Assembly: GCA_963774895.1 (NCBI GenBank)
Contig: CAVZGN010000001.1
Span: 682,001 to 746,000 of the forward strand
DNA: 64,000 bases
Reading direction: 5' to 3'
DNA from: REEB76 sp963774895
GTDB taxonomy: Bacteria; Pseudomonadota; Gammaproteobacteria; Natronospirales; REEB76
This document shows, in pieces, positions 1 to 7,528 of the stretch (within the stretch, counting starts at the first letter, position 1; each line of letters opens with the position of its first letter). A program made the translations under genes and the position numbers. The notes beneath the pieces were generated by a model. It ran no database searches, was not told where the DNA came from, and saw nothing but the letters and a program-made list of their open reading frames with translations.

Positions 1-1
1 A

Positions 2-460
2 AGCGATTCCAATAGCCAACCATATCTGATTACTAAACGCGAAATACCGAAGCAGTACGACAGGACCTATAGATTTCTTGAATTTATTAAAGACACGAAA
101 ACCTCAAATGAGGCGTTTGATGCAAACAAAGCCCCTCATTGGGAGGTTACAGAGATTTTATCATTTATTGCGAATAACGGAGTGACTTTTACAGATGTAA
201 ACGGCTACATAAATGGTCACTTTAGTACTGCAGTCATTCGTAAGGCACTCATAAGCAGAAAGGGACAAATATTCATAACATTTGCGCATCTCGCGCATAT
301 TTATTCAATACCGTATACCCAATATTCTTCATTAAGTTTCGATTCAATTCATGACGGGGTTGTGGTTCACATTGCGGAAGAATATGACCTGACATTCAAG
401 AACGAAAAAGGGCTACTGTATTTGACGGATTGCTCCTACAAGATGCTCGAAGGCGACTGA
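2..460 (+). CDS. Unknown protein, 5' end outside the window
   Basis: An open frame runs without a stop from base 2 to the TGA at 458-460, giving at least 152 residues, so this is the C-terminal part of a longer protein. A GTG at 182 could be read as a start, but the upstream frame is open and protein-like, so I treat the gene as truncated by the window edge. The protein is hydrophilic, rich in Ile, Tyr, Asn and Lys, with no membrane segment or family motif that I recognise. The DNA is clearly more AT-rich than the folD and pgi region beside it, which suggests transferred DNA. Function unknown. Confidence 0.6.
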   Translation, partial: SDSNSQPYLITKREIPKQYDRTYRFLEFIKDTKTSNEAFDANKAPHWEVTEILSFIANNGVTFTDVNGYINGHFSTAVIRKALISRKGQIFITFAHLAHIYSIPYTQYSSLSFDSIHDGVVVHIAEEYDLTFKNEKGLLYLTDCSYKMLEGD

Positions 461-562
461 TCGTCCCCGTTTTATGCGAGGCATCTGCTATGGGTAGGAA
501 GCAGCCTTCGAAGCAATCGAGATCTCAAATACACACTTGAGTATTGGATACGCGCTGTCGCG

Positions 563-1420
563 CTATTTATGATGCTCGGCTGCAGTCAGGGTATTACTGA
601 GCAACATCGTCACGGTCATGGGGCCAACACCGCCGGGTACCGGTGTGATGAGCGCGGCGCGTTCGCGGGCTTTCTCGAACTCCACGTCGCCCACTAGCTT
701 GCCATTGGCCAAGCGGTTCATCCCGACATCAATGACAGTTGCACCGGATTTGATCCATGCTCCGGGGATGAGACCTGGTTTGCCCACAGCTACCACCAGG
801 ATCTCGGCTGCGCGCACTAGTTTTTCCAGATCACTTGGGCTCGTGAAGCGATGACAGATGCTCACTGTCGCGCCCATCAGTAGCAATTCCAGGGCCATGG
901 GTCTGCCGACGATATTGGACGCGCCCACCACCACTGCATACCGCCCTTCGAATGGCTCTCCATATTTTTCCAGCAGCTTGATGACGCCGTAGGGCGTGCA
1001 GGGGCGTAGCAACGGAATCCGCTGCGCCAGACGGCCTACGTTATAGGGATGAAAGCCGTCCACGTCCTTGTCCGGCTGGATGCTTTCGATGACGGTCTCG
1101 GTGTTGATCTGCGCCGGCAAGGGCAGCTGTACGAGGATTCCATCGATGGCAACATCTTCGTTAAGCTCGTCAATAAGCTTTAGCAGCTTGGCTTCAGAGG
1201 TATCCGCAGGCAGGTCGAAGGCGCGTGATACAAAGCCCACCTGCTTGCAGGCTTCACGTTTGTTGCGCACATAAATCTGAGAGGCGGGGTCGCTGCCTAC
1301 CAGGATCACCGCCAGGCCCGGTGCGCGACGTTTTTCCCTGACACGCGCGGCGACACGGTGAGCGATATCCTCGCGGATCTCACTGGCCAGGGCTTTACCG
1401 TCAATGATCTGGGCTGTCAT
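563..1420 (-). CDS. folD: Bifunctional methylenetetrahydrofolate dehydrogenase / methenyltetrahydrofolate cyclohydrolase
   Basis: Interconverts 5,10-methylene-, 5,10-methenyl- and 10-formyl-tetrahydrofolate in the cytoplasm, using NADP. The 285-residue protein is close to the usual length (about 285-290). The catalytic Tyr50 and Lys54 lie in a YVRNK segment, the Rossmann loop reads VVVGASNIVGRP near residue 163, and the C-terminal family signature TPVPGGVGPMTV is complete. The start at 1420 (MTAQIIDGKA) matches FolD N-termini; an ATG at 1465 would add 15 residues with no family counterpart. It is transcribed away from the tRNA operon. It supplies the one-carbon pool that MetF and MetH, about 26 kb away, also use. 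Confidence 0.97.
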   Translation of the reverse strand: MTAQIIDGKALASEIREDIAHRVAARVREKRRAPGLAVILVGSDPASQIYVRNKREACKQVGFVSRAFDLPADTSEAKLLKLIDELNEDVAIDGILVQLPLPAQINTETVIESIQPDKDVDGFHPYNVGRLAQRIPLLRPCTPYGVIKLLEKYGEPFEGRYAVVVGASNIVGRPMALELLLMGATVSICHRFTSPSDLEKLVRAAEILVVAVGKPGLIPGAWIKSGATVIDVGMNRLANGKLVGDVEFEKARERAALITPVPGGVGPMTVTMLLSNTLTAAEHHK

Positions 1421-1498
1421 GTTAATGATTCGTTGGGTGTGCAGCGGTGGTGCGGATTGTCGCATGCACCCGCTTCAGCGCCAAAAATGGCCCTTAAA

Positions 1499-1527
1499 TT
1501 GACTGGGGTGGAGTGGCACCGTATCAT
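1499..1527 (+). promoter_or_regulatory. Sigma70 promoter of the tRNA-Pro-Arg-His-Lys operon
   Basis: TTGACT at 1499-1504 and TATCAT at 1522-1527 are separated by exactly 17 bp and lie about 50 bp before the first tRNA. The bases just after the -10 are a run of C and G, the GC-rich discriminator typical of stringently controlled stable-RNA promoters. No other good promoter is visible before the four tRNAs, so one transcript probably carries all of them. Confidence 0.7.
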
Positions 1528-1577
1528 TCCCCGCCTTGCGCGGGCCGCTTCGAGGGAGCCTCGCAGGCCGCGTCGGG

Positions 1578-1654
<77 letters not shown>

Positions 1655-1670
1655 AATTTGATATGAATTT

Positions 1671-1747
1671 GCGCCTGTAGCTCAGATGGATAGAGCACCG
1701 GCCTTCTAAGCCGGCGGTCGCAGGTTCGAGTCCTGCCAGGCGCGCCA
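1671..1747 (+). tRNA. tRNA-Arg (anticodon TCT)
   Basis: A 77-base cloverleaf with acceptor strands GCGCCTG and CAGGCGC, anticodon loop CTTCTAA, T loop TTCGAGT and an encoded CCA. It reads AGA/AGG codons, which the neighbouring genes use rarely. Confidence 0.97.
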
Positions 1748-1791
1748 ATGCGGTGAAGCCGGCAGAAGTACAAATTTATCCAGCCGGTTAT

Positions 1792-1868
1792 GGTGGACGT
1801 AGCTCAGTTGGTAGAGCCCCGGATTGTGATTCCGGTTGTCGTGGGTTCGAGTCCCGTCGTCCACCCCA
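1792..1868 (+). tRNA. tRNA-His (anticodon GTG)
   Basis: The extra G at -1 (1792) faces C73 (1865), the identity feature of bacterial tRNA-His. Acceptor strands GTGGACG and CGTCCAC pair fully, the anticodon loop TTGTGAT carries GTG, and CCA is encoded. Confidence 0.97.
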
Positions 1869-1874
1869 TTTTGG

Positions 1875-1984
1875 TTGTCCAAGCTCCCTTGTTGGGCCGT
1901 TAGCTCAGTTGGTAGAGCTGCTGACTCTTAATCAGTAGGTCGTAGGTTCGAATCCTGCACGGCCCACCAAGGGAGCTTGGACAA
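1875..1984 (+). repeat. Perfect 16-bp inverted repeat enclosing tRNA-Lys
   Basis: TTGTCCAAGCTCCCTT at 1875-1890 is the exact reverse complement of AAGGGAGCTTGGACAA at 1969-1984. The two arms leave only 3 bases before the tRNA 5' end, and the last A of the tRNA CCA is the first base of the right arm. In RNA the arms would extend the acceptor stem into one long rod, and the right arm is followed by TTTTT. It could act as the operon terminator with the tRNA as its loop, or as a processing signal. Which of these it does is inference; the repeat itself is certain. Confidence 0.85.
1894..1969 (+). tRNA. tRNA-Lys (anticodon CTT)
   Basis: A 76-base cloverleaf with acceptor strands GGGCCGT and ACGGCCC, anticodon loop CTCTTAA giving CTT, T loop TTCGAAT and an encoded CCA. 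A CTT tRNA-Lys is absent from E. coli but common in GC-richer bacteria. It lies inside the inverted repeat described separately. Confidence 0.97.
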
Positions 1985-2073
1985 TTTTTACTTCCCGAAG
2001 ACAGCGATCCGCTTGTTGTTGCCAGATACGGAGTAGTTGATTTGGCAATACAATTACGGGAGTCGATCCAACA

Positions 2074-3702
2074 ATGCAGCAGCTGCTGACACAACGCTCA
2101 GCCTGGAAGGCGCTGGAAGCGCATTACCAAAATGTGCGCACGCTGCACCTGCGCCAATTGTTTGCAGACAATCCCAAGCGTGGCGAGCGCTTTACTGCAG
2201 AAGCCGCTGGGCTGTACCTGGATTATTCCAAGAACCGCATCACCGACGAGACCCTGGGATTGCTGTTGGCGCTAGCCGAAGACTGCAAATTGCAGACGCG
2301 CATCGAGGCCATGTTCAGTGGCGAAAAAATCAATGTGACCGAGCAACGTCCTGCCTTGCATGTGGCCTTGCGTGCACCCAAGAGCGAGAAGATCGTCGTT
2401 GACGGCGCCGATGTAGTGCCGCAGGTGCACGCAGTCCTGGAGCGGATGGCGCATTTTTCACAACAAGTCCGCAACGGCCAATGGCGCGGCTATACCGGTA
2501 AACGTATCCGCAATATCATCAACCTGGGGGTCGGCGGCTCGGATCTGGGACCGGTGATGGCTTATGAGGCCTTACGCCATTACAGCCAGCGGGATCTGCT
2601 GTTCCGTTTCGTGTCCAACGTGGACGGCACGGATTTCAAGGAAGCCACCCGCGATCTGGACCCGGCCGAGACCCTGTTCATCGTCAGCTCCAAGACATTT
2701 ACTACCCAGGAGACCATGGCCAACGCGCAGGCAGCCCGTGACTGGTGCCTGCAGCAGCTGGGTGATAAGCAAGCAATCGCCAGGCACTTCGTCGCGGTCT
2801 CCAGCGCTATTGCGCAAGCCACGAAGTTCGGTATCGAAGCGGAGAATATTTTCGGTTTCTGGGATTGGGTCGGCGGACGCTACTCTATGACTTCCGCTAT
2901 CGGCCTCTCTACGATGATCGCCATCGGCTCGGAATATTTCCACGCCATGCTCGGTGGTTTTCATGCCATGGATCAGCATTTTCGCAGGGCTCCATTGGAG
3001 CGGAACCTGCCAGTACTTATGGGGCTGTTATCCATCTGGAGCAACAATTTCCTCGGAGCCCATACCCAGGTGGTATTGCCCTACGATCAATACCTGAGAT
3101 ATTTCCCTGCCTATCTGCAGCAGTTGGCTATGGAAAGCAACGGCAAACAGACCGACCGGGACGGGCAACGCGTCGCCTATCAAACGGCCCCCATCTACTG
3201 GGGCGAACGCGGCACCAACGGGCAGCATTCGTTCTATCAGCTCATCCACCAGGGCACCCGACTGGTCCCCTGCGACTTTATCGGCTTTTGCCAGAGTCTC
3301 AATCCACCCGATCATCAGCATGCCATGTTGATGGCCAATCTGTTTGCCCAGGTTCAAGCTCTGGCTTTTGGTAAAACCAAAGAAGAAATCCAGGCCGAGA
3401 GTACTCCTGAAAGTCAGGTTCCCTACAGAGTGCTTGAGGGTAATCGTCCCAGCAATATGCTGCTAGCCGAGCGGCTGACACCGGGAACCTTGGGCGCGTT
3501 GGTGGCTCTCTATGAACACAGCATGTTTACACAGGCCGTCATATGGAACATCGATCCCTTTGACCAGTGGGGCGTGGAGCTGGGCAAAACTCTGGCACAG
3601 GCTCTACTCCCCGAGTTGGATGCTGCCGGCGAACCGCTGCTCAAACATGACAGCTCCACCCATGCGCTGATCCGTCGTTACCGCCGCTGGCGCAAGGCCT
3701 GA
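2074..3702 (+). CDS. pgi: Glucose-6-phosphate isomerase
   Basis: Cytoplasmic glycolytic and gluconeogenic enzyme interconverting glucose 6-phosphate and fructose 6-phosphate. At 542 residues it is close to the E. coli enzyme (549). Visible family segments are the substrate loop GVGGSDLGPVM, the SKTFTTQETM phosphate-binding segment, signature 1 WVGGRYSMTSAIG and signature 2 near the C-terminus (WGVELGKTLA). It follows the tRNA operon by about 100 bp and stands alone, with tRNA-Leu downstream. Confidence 0.97.
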   Translation: MQQLLTQRSAWKALEAHYQNVRTLHLRQLFADNPKRGERFTAEAAGLYLDYSKNRITDETLGLLLALAEDCKLQTRIEAMFSGEKINVTEQRPALHVALRAPKSEKIVVDGADVVPQVHAVLERMAHFSQQVRNGQWRGYTGKRIRNIINLGVGGSDLGPVMAYEALRHYSQRDLLFRFVSNVDGTDFKEATRDLDPAETLFIVSSKTFTTQETMANAQAARDWCLQQLGDKQAIARHFVAVSSAIAQATKFGIEAENIFGFWDWVGGRYSMTSAIGLSTMIAIGSEYFHAMLGGFHAMDQHFRRAPLERNLPVLMGLLSIWSNNFLGAHTQVVLPYDQYLRYFPAYLQQLAMESNGKQTDRDGQRVAYQTAPIYWGERGTNGQHSFYQLIHQGTRLVPCDFIGFCQSLNPPDHQHAMLMANLFAQVQALAFGKTKEEIQAESTPESQVPYRVLEGNRPSNMLLAERLTPGTLGALVALYEHSMFTQAVIWNIDPFDQWGVELGKTLAQALLPELDAAGEPLLKHDSSTHALIRRYRRWRKA

Positions 3703-3890
3703 TTACCGGCTTCTGAACTCAGTCAATAACCGGAACGCAGTTCGCAGGTTTTATGGGGCACACGCCCTTTAATTCCCGGAGTTTGTATAATGGTTCCCAG
3801 AATCCGCTTCGCCGCCATCCGCGGCTCAACAGATTGGTCCAAGTGTTTGATATAATTTGAAAATCACGTAACCGCAAGCGATTCGGCGTT

Positions 3891-3975
3891 GCGAAAGTGG
3901 CGGAACTGGTAGACGCGCTGGATTTAGGTTCCAGTGGGGTAACCCGTGAGAGTTCGAGTCTCTCCTTTCGCACCA
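3891..3975 (+). tRNA. tRNA-Leu (anticodon TAG)
   Basis: An 85-base class II tRNA with a long variable arm. Acceptor strands GCGAAAG and CTTTCGC pair, the anticodon loop TTTAGGT carries TAG, and CCA is encoded. A perfect -10 hexamer TATAAT lies at 3851-3856, about 35 bp upstream, but I see no good -35 at the right spacing. A tRNA-Leu just before tig is a common gammaproteobacterial arrangement. Confidence 0.96.
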
Positions 3976-4041
3976 TTCGCAATCAGAAACACATCGATTA
4001 AGCGGCTTTGAGTCCGCTGCATGTTCAGAGGTAAGCAGTCA

Positions 4042-5367
4042 ATGCAGGTTTCAATCGAGACAACCACCGGTCTGGAGCGCCGCATGAAAGTTCAGGTGCC
4101 GGCAGAGCGCGTGGAACGCGAAGTAGAACAGCGACTCAAATCCCTGGGAAAGAATGCCAAACTCAACGGCTTCCGCCCAGGTAAGATTCCCTATGACGTG
4201 GTTAAGAAACGTTTCGGCAACGAAGTCCGCCGGGAAGTCTTGGGCGACTTGCTGCGTGACACCTGCAATGAGGCTTTCCTGCAGGAGAAGGTCAATCCTG
4301 CAGGCGGACCGCGTATCGACAGCGTCAACAATCAGCCAGGCACAGACCTGGAATTCACCGCCACCTTCGAAGTATATCCCGACATCAAACTCAGCGGCAT
4401 AGAAGGCATCCAGGTTGAGCGCCCGGTGGCGGAGATCTCCGCAGCGGATATCGATGCCATGGTGGATAATCTGCGACATCAGCGCGCGACCTGGGAAACT
4501 GTGCAGCGCAGTGCACACAAGGACGATCGGGTGCAGCTGGATTTCAACGGCAGCGTAAATGGCGAGGGTTTCCCCGGCGGCCAGGCCGAGAAAGTCTTCG
4601 TGGTGCTGGGTGAGAATCGCATGCTGGCAGACTTCGAGAAAGATCTTGATGGCATCAAGGCCGACGAGCGTCGCGAGTTCGATGTGCATTTTCCGGATGA
4701 CTATCATGTTAAGGAAGTCGCGGGAAAAACCGCGAATTTCAAAGTACATGCGTATCGCGTGGACGCCCAGATATTGCCGGAACTGGATGAGGCCTTTTGT
4801 AAAAGCTTCGGCGTTACCGAGGGCGGCATCGCAAATTTACGTGCTCAAGTATCCGAGAATATGCGCCGGGAGATGGCGGATACGGTGCGCAAGCGCATGA
4901 AGGATCAGATACTGGCTGCATTATTGAGCGCAAATCCACTGCAGCTACCCAAGGCCTTGCTGGATGATGAAATCGAGAATCTGCGCCGCGATGCATTGGA
5001 ACGCATGGGTGTCAAAGACAACATGAAGAGTGTGGAATTGTCGCGTGAGCTATTCGAAGAGCAAGCCAAACGGCGCGTGAGCCTGGGCCTGATCGTCGGC
5101 GAGATCATCGGCCAGCAGCAATTACACTTGGATGCGAAACGTGTACAGGAGCGTCTCGAGCGCATGGCGGACGATTACAGCAACCCGGCGGAGGCCATGC
5201 ACAGCATGCGTTCCAACCCGGCGGTCATGCGTCAGCTTGAATCCCTGGTGTTGGAAGATCAGGCCGTGGATAAGTTGCTGGAAAAGGCATCGATCATCGA
5301 TAAGTCCGCCAGCTTCCAGGAGTTGATGCACTTTCACGAACACCCGCATGAACATGCACATGACTGA
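4042..5367 (+). CDS. tig: Trigger factor, ribosome-bound chaperone and peptidyl-prolyl isomerase
   Basis: Binds the ribosome exit site and folds nascent chains in the cytoplasm. The start at 4042 gives MQVSIETTTGLERR, matching known trigger factors; an ATG at 4021 would add seven extra residues. The 441-residue protein has the ribosome-docking signature GFRPGKIPYDVVKKRFG at about residues 44-60, an FKBP-type PPIase domain (about 150-245) with VQLDFNGSVNGEGFPGG, and a helical C-terminal chaperone domain ending in a His-rich tail. It opens the conserved tig-clpP-clpX-lon order, placing nascent-chain folding next to proteolysis. Confidence 0.97.
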   Translation: MQVSIETTTGLERRMKVQVPAERVEREVEQRLKSLGKNAKLNGFRPGKIPYDVVKKRFGNEVRREVLGDLLRDTCNEAFLQEKVNPAGGPRIDSVNNQPGTDLEFTATFEVYPDIKLSGIEGIQVERPVAEISAADIDAMVDNLRHQRATWETVQRSAHKDDRVQLDFNGSVNGEGFPGGQAEKVFVVLGENRMLADFEKDLDGIKADERREFDVHFPDDYHVKEVAGKTANFKVHAYRVDAQILPELDEAFCKSFGVTEGGIANLRAQVSENMRREMADTVRKRMKDQILAALLSANPLQLPKALLDDEIENLRRDALERMGVKDNMKSVELSRELFEEQAKRRVSLGLIVGEIIGQQQLHLDAKRVQERLERMADDYSNPAEAMHSMRSNPAVMRQLESLVLEDQAVDKLLEKASIIDKSASFQELMHFHEHPHEHAHD

Positions 5368-5391
5368 ACAGGCCGACAAGCCGAGGACGCA

Positions 5392-6012
5392 ATGAAGAAA
5401 ACCAGCGAAGTTCAGGGGCTAAATTTGGTCCCCATCGTGGTGGAGCAGACTGCCCGCGGGGAACGTTCCTATGACATCTATTCACGCCTGCTCAAGGAAC
5501 GCGTGGTATTCATCGTCGGAGCCATCGACGATTACGTAGCCAACCTGGTGGTGGCGCAACTGCTGTTCCTGGAATCGGAGAACCCGGATAAGGACATCAG
5601 TCTGTATATTAATTCACCCGGTGGGTCGGTTACGGCGGGTATGTCCATCTATGACACCATGCAATTTGTGAAACCCGACGTGTCCTCTATCTGCGTAGGC
5701 CAGGCCGCGAGCATGGGTGCCTGGCTGCTGGCGGGGGGCGCCAAGGGCAAACGCTACTGCCTGCCCCACTCACGCATCATGATCCACCAGCCTCTGGGGG
5801 GCGTGCAGGGACAGGCCACAGATATCGATATCCACGCCCGCGAGATTCTGTACTTGCGGGAGCGGCTCAACGACATTATGGCCAAGCATACCGGCCAAAC
5901 AATTGAACGAATTCAACAAGATACGGAGCGTGACCGCTTCATGAGCGGGGACGAAGCGGTCAAATACGGTCTGGTGGACTCGATACTGGAACAGCGCACT
6001 GCCAAGCCCTGA
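5392..6012 (+). CDS. clpP: ClpP, serine protease subunit of the Clp protease
   Basis: Forms the double-heptamer proteolytic chamber that ClpX feeds. The 206-residue protein carries the complete triad: Ser107 in GQAASMGAW, His132 in RIMIHQP and Asp180 in TERDRF. The oxyanion segment SPGGSVTAGM is present. It lies 24 bp after tig and about 120 bp before clpX, the standard gammaproteobacterial order, so a shared transcript is likely. Confidence 0.98.
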   Translation: MKKTSEVQGLNLVPIVVEQTARGERSYDIYSRLLKERVVFIVGAIDDYVANLVVAQLLFLESENPDKDISLYINSPGGSVTAGMSIYDTMQFVKPDVSSICVGQAASMGAWLLAGGAKGKRYCLPHSRIMIHQPLGGVQGQATDIDIHAREILYLRERLNDIMAKHTGQTIERIQQDTERDRFMSGDEAVKYGLVDSILEQRTAKP

Positions 6013-6134
6013 AGAACATCGACCTGACGAAAGGCTCTAAGATTACTGGGCCAAGCTATTGAAGCGGAAGTCAAAAATCCCCATAGTGTTTACACACGAG
6101 CGGTTTTCCAGGCCTTTTCAGAGGTGAAAATGAG

Positions 6135-7421
6135 ATGGTGAACGAGACGCGCGGCAAAGGTGAGGACGGCGGCAAGCTGTTGTACTGCTCTTTCTGTGGC
6201 AAGAGCCAGCATGAGGTCCGCAAGCTGATCGCCGGACCCTCGGTGTATGTGTGCGATGAATGCGTGGAACTGTGCAATGACATCATCCGTGAGGAGATGC
6301 AGGAACAAGCGCAGACGACGCATAACAAGCTGCCACGTCCCCAGGAGATCAAAACCGTCCTCGATCAATACGTCATTGGCCAGGAACGCGCCAAAAAGAT
6401 ACTTTCCGTGGCTGTGTACAACCACTATAAGCGCCTCGATGTTCGCAGCACGCATAACAAGGATGATGTAGAGCTGGCCAAAAGTAACATCCTGCTCATC
6501 GGTCCCACCGGTTCAGGCAAGACCCTGCTGGCCGAGACGCTCGCGCGCTTATTGAATGTACCGTTCACCATCGCCGACGCCACCACTCTGACAGAAGCGG
6601 GTTACGTGGGCGAGGATGTGGAGAACATCATACAAAAACTGCTGCAGAAATGTGATTACGATGTGGAGAAGGCCCAGACCGGCATCGTATACATAGACGA
6701 AATCGATAAAATCTCACGCAAGTCTGACAACCCATCCATCACCCGTGACGTATCCGGCGAAGGTGTGCAGCAGGCATTGCTGAAACTCATCGAGGGTACC
6801 ATCGCATCCGTGCCTCCGCAGGGCGGTCGCAAGCACCCGCAACAGGAATTCCTCCAGGTTGACACCAGCAATATCCTGTTCCTCTGTGGTGGCGCGTTCG
6901 CTGGCCTGGAAAAGATCATACGCAACCGCACTGAAAAGAGCGGCATTGGATTCATGGCCGAGATCAGAGGCAAAGCCGATGTCAAGAACGTCGGCGAAGT
7001 GCTACATGATGTGGAGCCGGAGGATCTGATGCGTTTTGGCTTGATCCCGGAATTTGTCGGACGCCTGCCGGTAGTGGCGACCCTCGACGAACTGGATGAA
7101 GCTGCGCTGGTGCGTATCCTCACCGAACCCAAGAACGCGATCACCAAGCAATATCAGAAACTATTCGATATGGAAGGCTGTGAGCTGGAACTGCGTGAAG
7201 ACGCGCTACGCAGCACCGCGCGGCGTGCCATGCAACGCAAAACCGGTGCCCGCGGTCTGCGCACCATTCTGGAACACGTTTTGCTGGACATCATGTATGA
7301 ACTGCCCTCCATGGAGCACGTCTCGAAAGTGGTGATCGATGAAGCGGTCATCAGTGGCGAGAACCAACCTTACATTGTCTACGAGCGTGGCAAACGGCAG
7401 TTGGCGGCCTCGGATGGCTAA
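6135..7421 (+). CDS. clpX: ClpX, AAA+ unfoldase of the Clp protease
   Basis: Unfolds tagged substrates with ATP and threads them into ClpP. The 428-residue protein has an N-terminal zinc-binding domain with Cys18, Cys21, Cys40 and Cys43, Walker A GPTGSGKT at 123-130, Walker B VYIDEIDKI, and the GIGF segment (about 272) that docks on ClpP. The ATG at 6135 follows a GAGGTG ribosome-binding site. An overlapping ATG five bases upstream opens only a four-codon frame. Confidence 0.98.
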   Translation: MVNETRGKGEDGGKLLYCSFCGKSQHEVRKLIAGPSVYVCDECVELCNDIIREEMQEQAQTTHNKLPRPQEIKTVLDQYVIGQERAKKILSVAVYNHYKRLDVRSTHNKDDVELAKSNILLIGPTGSGKTLLAETLARLLNVPFTIADATTLTEAGYVGEDVENIIQKLLQKCDYDVEKAQTGIVYIDEIDKISRKSDNPSITRDVSGEGVQQALLKLIEGTIASVPPQGGRKHPQQEFLQVDTSNILFLCGGAFAGLEKIIRNRTEKSGIGFMAEIRGKADVKNVGEVLHDVEPEDLMRFGLIPEFVGRLPVVATLDELDEAALVRILTEPKNAITKQYQKLFDMEGCELELREDALRSTARRAMQRKTGARGLRTILEHVLLDIMYELPSMEHVSKVVIDEAVISGENQPYIVYERGKRQLAASDG

Positions 7422-7436
7422 TTCGCCAGCTGGCCA

Positions 7437-7463
7437 CTTGAAAAAATGAATTTCACCCACATG
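7437..7463 (+). promoter_or_regulatory. Possible heat-shock (sigma32) promoter of lon
   Basis: CTTGAAA at 7437-7443 matches the sigma32 -35 consensus. CCCACAT starts 12 bp later and resembles the -10 consensus CCCCATNT. The pair sits in the 107-bp clpX-lon gap, about 65-90 bp before the lon start. lon is a classical sigma32 target. The spacing is one base short of usual and the -10 is imperfect, so this is tentative. Confidence 0.45.
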
Positions 7464-7528
7464 CATGTTTTGCATGGTCTGAATAATCTCCAAGCGTATC
7501 CATATTCCGAATTACTAGAGGACATAGT

